Part shown: one piece after another, positions 59,101-64,000 of the stretch
How the letters are laid out: each line of letters starts with the position of its first letter
Position numbering within the stretch: the stretch's first letter is position 1
NCBI GenBank assembly: GCA_002914845.1
Contig: JXTC01000052.1
Coordinates: 607,666 to 671,665, forward strand
Source of the DNA: Trema orientale
Lineage: Eukaryota > Streptophyta > Magnoliopsida > Rosales > Cannabaceae
Length of the DNA stretch: 64,000 nt
Reading direction: 5' to 3'
Translations under genes and position numbers: made by a program
Notes under the pieces: model-generated
Seen by the model: the letters and a program-made list of their open reading frames with translations, nothing else
The model's database searches: none
Told to the model about the DNA's origin: nothing

Positions 59101-60975
59101 TCTATCTCAATAGTCATTGAACTATGTCTGGAAACGCCATTTGAGTATGGATGCATTGCACTAAAGAGAAGGAAGTCAAGGCACAGCAAACTCAGACTCC
59201 ACAAACAAACAAACTAACCTCCTATGCTCCGACAACTCCTTATTAATGGTCATTGCAAAGTGCCATCATCCACACATACATATTTAAAATAAATACAACA
59301 GCAACAAGACAATAGCAAGAACAACAATAGCAAACCAAATAAACTCAACACTACCATATTGGATTTTCAGTGAATATAATCAAACATGGATATATGATTC
59401 TTCCCTACCAATGTCATTACAACAATCTGTCCCTCTATGATTTTTTATGGACACTGTAACAGATACAAGACAGAGAATCAAAAAGAAAAAAAAAAAAAAA
59501 AAAAAAGAAGTTTCTAACAGCAAAGGCTCTCCGGGCAGCTTTTCTAAGCCTAACAGTTAGCATCCAGCACAATTGGTGTAAAACAGAAACAGAAAAGGAA
59601 ATTAATAGCGTTGCATCTCTTTGTATCACTAGTAGATCAGCAATTTAACTATCAAAATATGAACCATGTATTCTAACCTGCATTGCAGAAAAATGACGAA
59701 TGATTAGTTTGGGACAATAGTGCCTTCTCAATCGGAGGAAATTCTGCTTCCAATTGTTGGACACGAACCATTAGACCATGACCTCTTGCAGCAGTTGCCA
59801 TTACTTCTTCATGCAAGTCATGGAATATTTCAGCAGCAAACCTAACAAAACCATAAGTGATAACTGATAAATATATTTTTTTTAAATTCTGATTTTGGAA
59901 ATGTCAGCTAATTGTCTTATTAAAACATAACTAAAATTCAGTACAAGCTGGCTCAAGATTCCAGCCATATGGCATATTTATTTGGCAAATGACAGACTTC
60001 GAACCATCAGCACTTATAAGGGAGCACAATGTTAATTAACAAATTAATTCTCCTGAAAAAGAATTAGTGTAAATGGTAAAGAGAGGCACTGTAATTTCAC
60101 TCTTATAGAAAAATCCCAATGGTAATTAACGAGAAAATGGTACCAAATTTCTTGTGAATGGTAATGAAAGATCGTTTCAAGAAGTATAGCAAGAAAAAGC
60201 AAGGCAAACACTTTAGAACTAAAAAATCATAATTGAGATCCAAAAAAGCTAAAAAAAAAAAAATCAAAAAATAAATAAAAAACGTGGAATTATATATGAA
60301 AATTTACGTTTGGGACGAAATATAACCATAAATCTTATCCTCACATTCCAAGACATCAGAATCATATTCCATTTGAAATTCACAACCATTTCGAACTTGG
60401 AACTCAAATCAATCAAGGCAGGAGGGAAATAGAAGGATTAGTATGGCATAAAAGAGCCCACGAAGCTCGTTCAGCAAGGTCAATTCAGCCATAAAAATCG
60501 GCAAAACTCCCGATTAAGCGCGTAATTTAAACCCGCCGGTTCAGCATTTCAATCACCACATATGATTGGTACCAAAACCTAGAACAGGAACGGAAAAGAA
60601 AACGCTCACACGATCAATCTGGTGACAAACTCTAAATCTAAACCTCAACTTCCCAATCCAACACTAAATTTCAACCACATTAGTCGATATCCACACTCCA
60701 GCGCTTCCAAATTCAAACCCTAGACACTCATCATTTTCCGAATTAACAAAATCATCAGTCTCAAACCACAGTAACAAAACCGAAAAACCGAGATACAATC
60801 TAGAACAAGAAGCCACTCACTCCGCCAGGTCGCCGAGCTGGCGCAAGACCCCGACGAGGCCAGCCATGGCCACACCTTCCAAGAGAGCTTCAGGATCATC
60901 CTTATCGGCAGCTCTGTACAGCTCAGGATCCGCCAATCCGTACTCGCTCCTCACCCGGTACCTCGTCAACGGCAT
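52946..60975 (-). CDS. SCAR2: SCAR/WAVE family protein, SCAR2-like, 1527 aa
   Basis: SCAR is the activating subunit of the WAVE regulatory complex: it receives Rac/ROP signals and switches on ARP2/3 actin nucleation, shaping trichomes and pavement cells. Exons are 60975-60821, 59841-59678, 58631-58508, 58403-58274, 57686-57622, 57514-53821, 53724-53638, 53231-53121 and 52999-52946, summing to 4584 bases with GT-AG introns. The N-terminal SCAR homology domain spans about residues 1-190 ([34 protein letters not shown], ending [16 protein letters not shown]). One 3.7 kb exon encodes the long acidic, Ser-rich middle, poorly conserved in the family. A proline motif [16 protein letters not shown] lies near residue 1190. 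The WH2 actin-binding motif is [17 protein letters not shown] (about 1434-1450, split over two exons). The C-terminus is the ARP2/3-binding CA region, [20 protein letters not shown] followed by [11 protein letters not shown]. It is slightly longer than Arabidopsis SCAR2 (about 1400 aa). Confidence 0.95.
53083..53107. repeat. GA microsatellite in the last SCAR2 intron
   Basis: A run of GA dinucleotides lies between the last two coding exons, about 14 bases from the donor at 53120. Confidence 0.85.
54935..55155 (-). repeat. Threefold internal protein repeat in the SCAR2-like gene
   Basis: Three consecutive units of about 24 residues, of the form [28 protein letters not shown], are encoded at about residues 1000-1075. 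At DNA level the units are still similar, which suggests fairly recent tandem growth inside the exon. Confidence 0.75.
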
Positions 60976-60999
60976 AGTCAAAACTCCGAAACCCTAACT

Positions 61000-61560
61000 T
61001 AGCTCAGAAATGGAAGAAAACGAAGCACAGTCCCCGTCAGCTCAGCTCAAGCTTCTCCGATTTCACATTTCCGCCATGGAAGCAGCTTAGAAGGAGGGGA
61101 GAGAAAGTGCCTTTGGAATTTGGGCAAAAAGAGACGAAATAAATGAATATTACCGGTGGTGGTGGCCACAGATATAACAGACGTGAACGGACTGTGACTG
61201 TAAGAAACTATTTTTTTATTTATTATTTTTCAATTAGAATTTTTCGAATGAGAGACTAAAACTATAATGCCAAAACTACATAAGGGAGTGTTTGGTTGGC
61301 TTCTCTGCAATTGCTCGTAGCCGCGCATCGTGCCGCTTATAATGGGGCTCGCCGCATTGGATCATGTTCTTTTATGCTGCTTACATATTAACATTTCTCG
61401 TTTTGTGGGTTATGATCCGCTGCTTCCGAGAGCACCGTGTGATTGGTGCTCTCAATTGGATCGGATGGGGTCGAATCGGGTCCGTTTAAAGTGTAAAAAC
61501 GTATTTTGCAAAACACGATTCGTAAGTGCAATTTGGCTTTGAAATCACGCTGCGCGAGTC
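61000..61560. other. SCAR2 leader/promoter side and a CpG-rich patch
   Basis: The first part should hold the SCAR2 5' UTR and promoter. From 61288 (gggagtgtttggttggcttc) to about 61560 the DNA is GC- and CpG-rich, with a start that resembles hAT-type termini. I found no matching inverted end, so it may be a truncated DNA element. Confidence 0.4.
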
Positions 61561-64000
61561 GTTTTAATTTGGGCAGAGGACAAAAAGAATTCGCTGAGAA
61601 ATAATAAATAAAAATAGAAATCTATTTTGAAATGTCAAAAGTCTACTGATATAGTATTTAATGGCCTATGAGGGAGGGGTTCACGTGAGAATAATGAACC
61701 CTTAAAACGTAAATGTAATAATTCCAATTTTTGGAAGTAATAAACCTTTTTTTTTATGATTAAGCTTATTGTTATATGATATTTCTTGTTCTCTCGTCCG
61801 CCAGAAAGAAAAAAACATTAATTTATATGTGTGTATATATATTTTTTCTTTTCATCTATTAAATCCACCAATCTAAGGTTAAGTGTTATATTACGTACTA
61901 TCACTTAGACGTGAGAAATTTTATACGAATGGTTGGAGAAGCTTTTTCTCTATATTTTATTAATCTAAAGGAAACATAATATATACACTGTTTGCCAATT
62001 CAATAGNTACATTATTATATATTTATATATATATTGTGGTAATGATAGATGACTATATCTAGTACACCAGAATCTCCTTGTAACAAGGTGTTACTCATTT
62101 GGCCTCAACTTTTGCTACGTACATATAAATACCGTATATTTGTGTGTCTATATATAATGGTGCCAGTAGTGACATTTTTTTTTTCTTTTTAAGAGAACCA
62201 GTGGTCACTCCTAATAATATTACTAACTAAGTAAATTATATTTTAGACTGTTAGTATGCATAATATTGATGCAGTGTTAGCTTGGCATATTTAAAATAAT
62301 GAGAGACTATTTTGTTGTAAGGTGCATAATTCTAGCTTTGAAATTGAGATATAATTATTCTAACAGGGTATTCTAGTTATGAAATTACAAGATGGTGACT
62401 ACTTCATGAGTGGATGAATAAAGTGCATCCAAATGACCCCGTCATGCATGTAAATCAGGTATGGCGTAACTTTTGTACTAAAATAATGTAACTTTTACGA
62501 TATTTCATAAGTTGAACTTCAACCTATTGCACCAAAAGTTACACTAAAAAGAATATCCCTTTCCATTCTTTATTTTTTTTAGTCCTCGATGATTAATTTA
62601 ATTCATAAACTACTACACCTATATATTACTTAATACATTTATTGCAAATTATTGGAAAAATTTATTCTAGTAATATTTGAATTATTTACTTAATTTTAGT
62701 TTAGTATAAATTCTAGTTTAAATATAATCAAATTAAATTAAATATATTTTCAATTAAATCATTATGTTAATAAAAAAGATATATTGAGAATAAATATGTA
62801 GGAAGTTATAAAGGCGGGAGTTATAATGGAAATAAAAAAAATTAAATAGTGTTGGTATGGTGAAATTAAACCAAATTTAGTGTAACACTATTCACCACAC
62901 CAAATTTAGTGTAGGATTTGATATTAGATTGGAGAGATATTTTGATACCAAAATGGTGTTTTACACTAAATTAGTGTAGGTTGAAGATGCTCTTAGGAAT
63001 TTACGTCTTGAGATCTTCACAAATTATGTAGGAAAATAAAATAGTTTGAGTATTTGATATTATTCATTAATATTTACAAACAAGATTATGTCATAATACA
63101 ACCTTGTATTTCATCTTTTTTCACGAATCCCTAATGTTTTAAAAAATATGAGAAAACACCCTTGAATTTAATTTTTATTATAAAAAACTAAGTCATATTA
63201 GTGATCAATTTAATTTTTTAAATAATCTGTCATGATATTTGATGTTATCCCATGATAAAATACTTGTGGTTCAACACAACAATATATCATATGGTCATCA
63301 TAGATTGTACATGTAATTTTCTTCAATAATATGCACGTTAATATAATTACAAAATTATTGTCCTGGGTCAAAGTCTTGTAAAATTCTCTCGCGCGTGCTA
63401 TAGTTATGCCTTTGAGAACATTTATGATTCCCCCGATCCCTCTCTCTCTCTCTCTCCCACATTTAGCAGAAAATCAAAGTGAATAAAAATGGCCTAATTA
63501 ATTTAGAATAATTAAGATTTTGAGAAAAGTTTAACTGAATTAAATTTTGAATACGTATAGGCCATAACATTGGGCCCTAAACCAGTTAAATATTGAATTC
63601 GGTAATCTAGAATTTTTGCCTACCCCATTAATAATTAAAGTGAAGATCGTATAAATTGCTGATCAACGTCGGGTATTAATAGATCATTGACCGGTTTTGC
63701 ATATTCACATCTTTCCTCTTCTAATTTCCGCTTCCCACTATGCCACTAGAGCGAATATTAGTGACAACCGATAAATTAAAGTGCAAGAATCTGAATTTCA
63801 GCCTAACTAGTGAAACTATATATTATTTATGAATGGTAATATTTCTTTGAGATGGAGTTACCAATTAATGACGCCCTGTATAAATTAAAGGGTCCTTATA
63901 AGATAGTCAAACAATAATAAGATTAACAGATTATATATGCCTCTCAAAGTATAGCGCGGGTTTTACAAATGCACTGTTTAACTAGATCGATGGCATATCT
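61561..64000. other. AT-rich intergenic DNA
   Basis: No gene is supported. At about 62845-63000 an inverted-repeat MITE is likely: caccaaatttagtgta motifs in both orientations, and a right end gttgaagatgctctta, a common plant MITE terminus. Single N at 62007. Confidence 0.45.

Overview
The window is nuclear DNA of a eudicot plant from a draft assembly. It is AT-rich, has one 905-base gap (13352-14256) and several single Ns, and its genes have plant-type GT-AG introns. The species cannot be fixed from the sequence; a woody rosid would fit, but that is a guess.

There are five supportable host genes, all on the minus strand: (1) an F-box/LRR protein of the FBL3 type, 5936-9458, 8 exons, 673 aa; (2) a ferroportin-type metal exporter (SLC40/IREG), 34173-39392, 8 exons, 503 aa; (3) a small SEL1/TPR-like protein, 44591-45489, three exons visible, first exon not found; (4) an intronless PPR protein of the PLS-DYW class, 47692-49764, 690 aa, closest to Arabidopsis At3g08820 from memory; (5) a SCAR/WAVE protein, SCAR2-like, 52946-60975, 9 exons, 1527 aa. 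For genes 1, 2 and 5 the exon lengths I traced sum to a multiple of three and the joined protein follows the family throughout. The genes share no pathway (protein turnover, metal export, organelle RNA editing, actin nucleation); this is ordinary plant gene order with no operon-like logic.

The rest is a transposon landscape. 0-5 kb: a tandem duplication that cuts through a hAT-like MITE, two foldback elements and short tandem repeats. 10-11 kb: the decayed 3' end of an L1-type LINE. 12.9-18.2 kb: a MITE split by the gap and by a 1.2 kb segment that recurs 2691 bases on; this looks like an assembly error, and an orphan formin FH2 exon sits between the copies. 18.3-22.2 kb: a TIR element, two related SINE-like repeats and a 1457-base Mutator-like element that carries a GRF zinc-finger gene with one intron. 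23.1-28.0 kb: a three-layer nest in which a long-TIR element holds a truncated LINE, which holds an LTR-like fossil. 28.0-33.4 kb: more MITEs and two long-TIR Mutator-like elements, one with a perfect 9-bp target duplication. 41.3-42.0 kb: a non-LTR insertion with a 14-bp target duplication. 46 and 50-51 kb: nested MITEs and a tandem duplication in which only one copy holds a GC-rich foldback element.

No CRISPR, operon or bacterial-style system is present. The best candidates for novelty are the small GC-rich Mutator-like foldback family (three copies), the GRF-carrying Mutator element, and the row of duplicated 3' splice sites inside the ferroportin intron.
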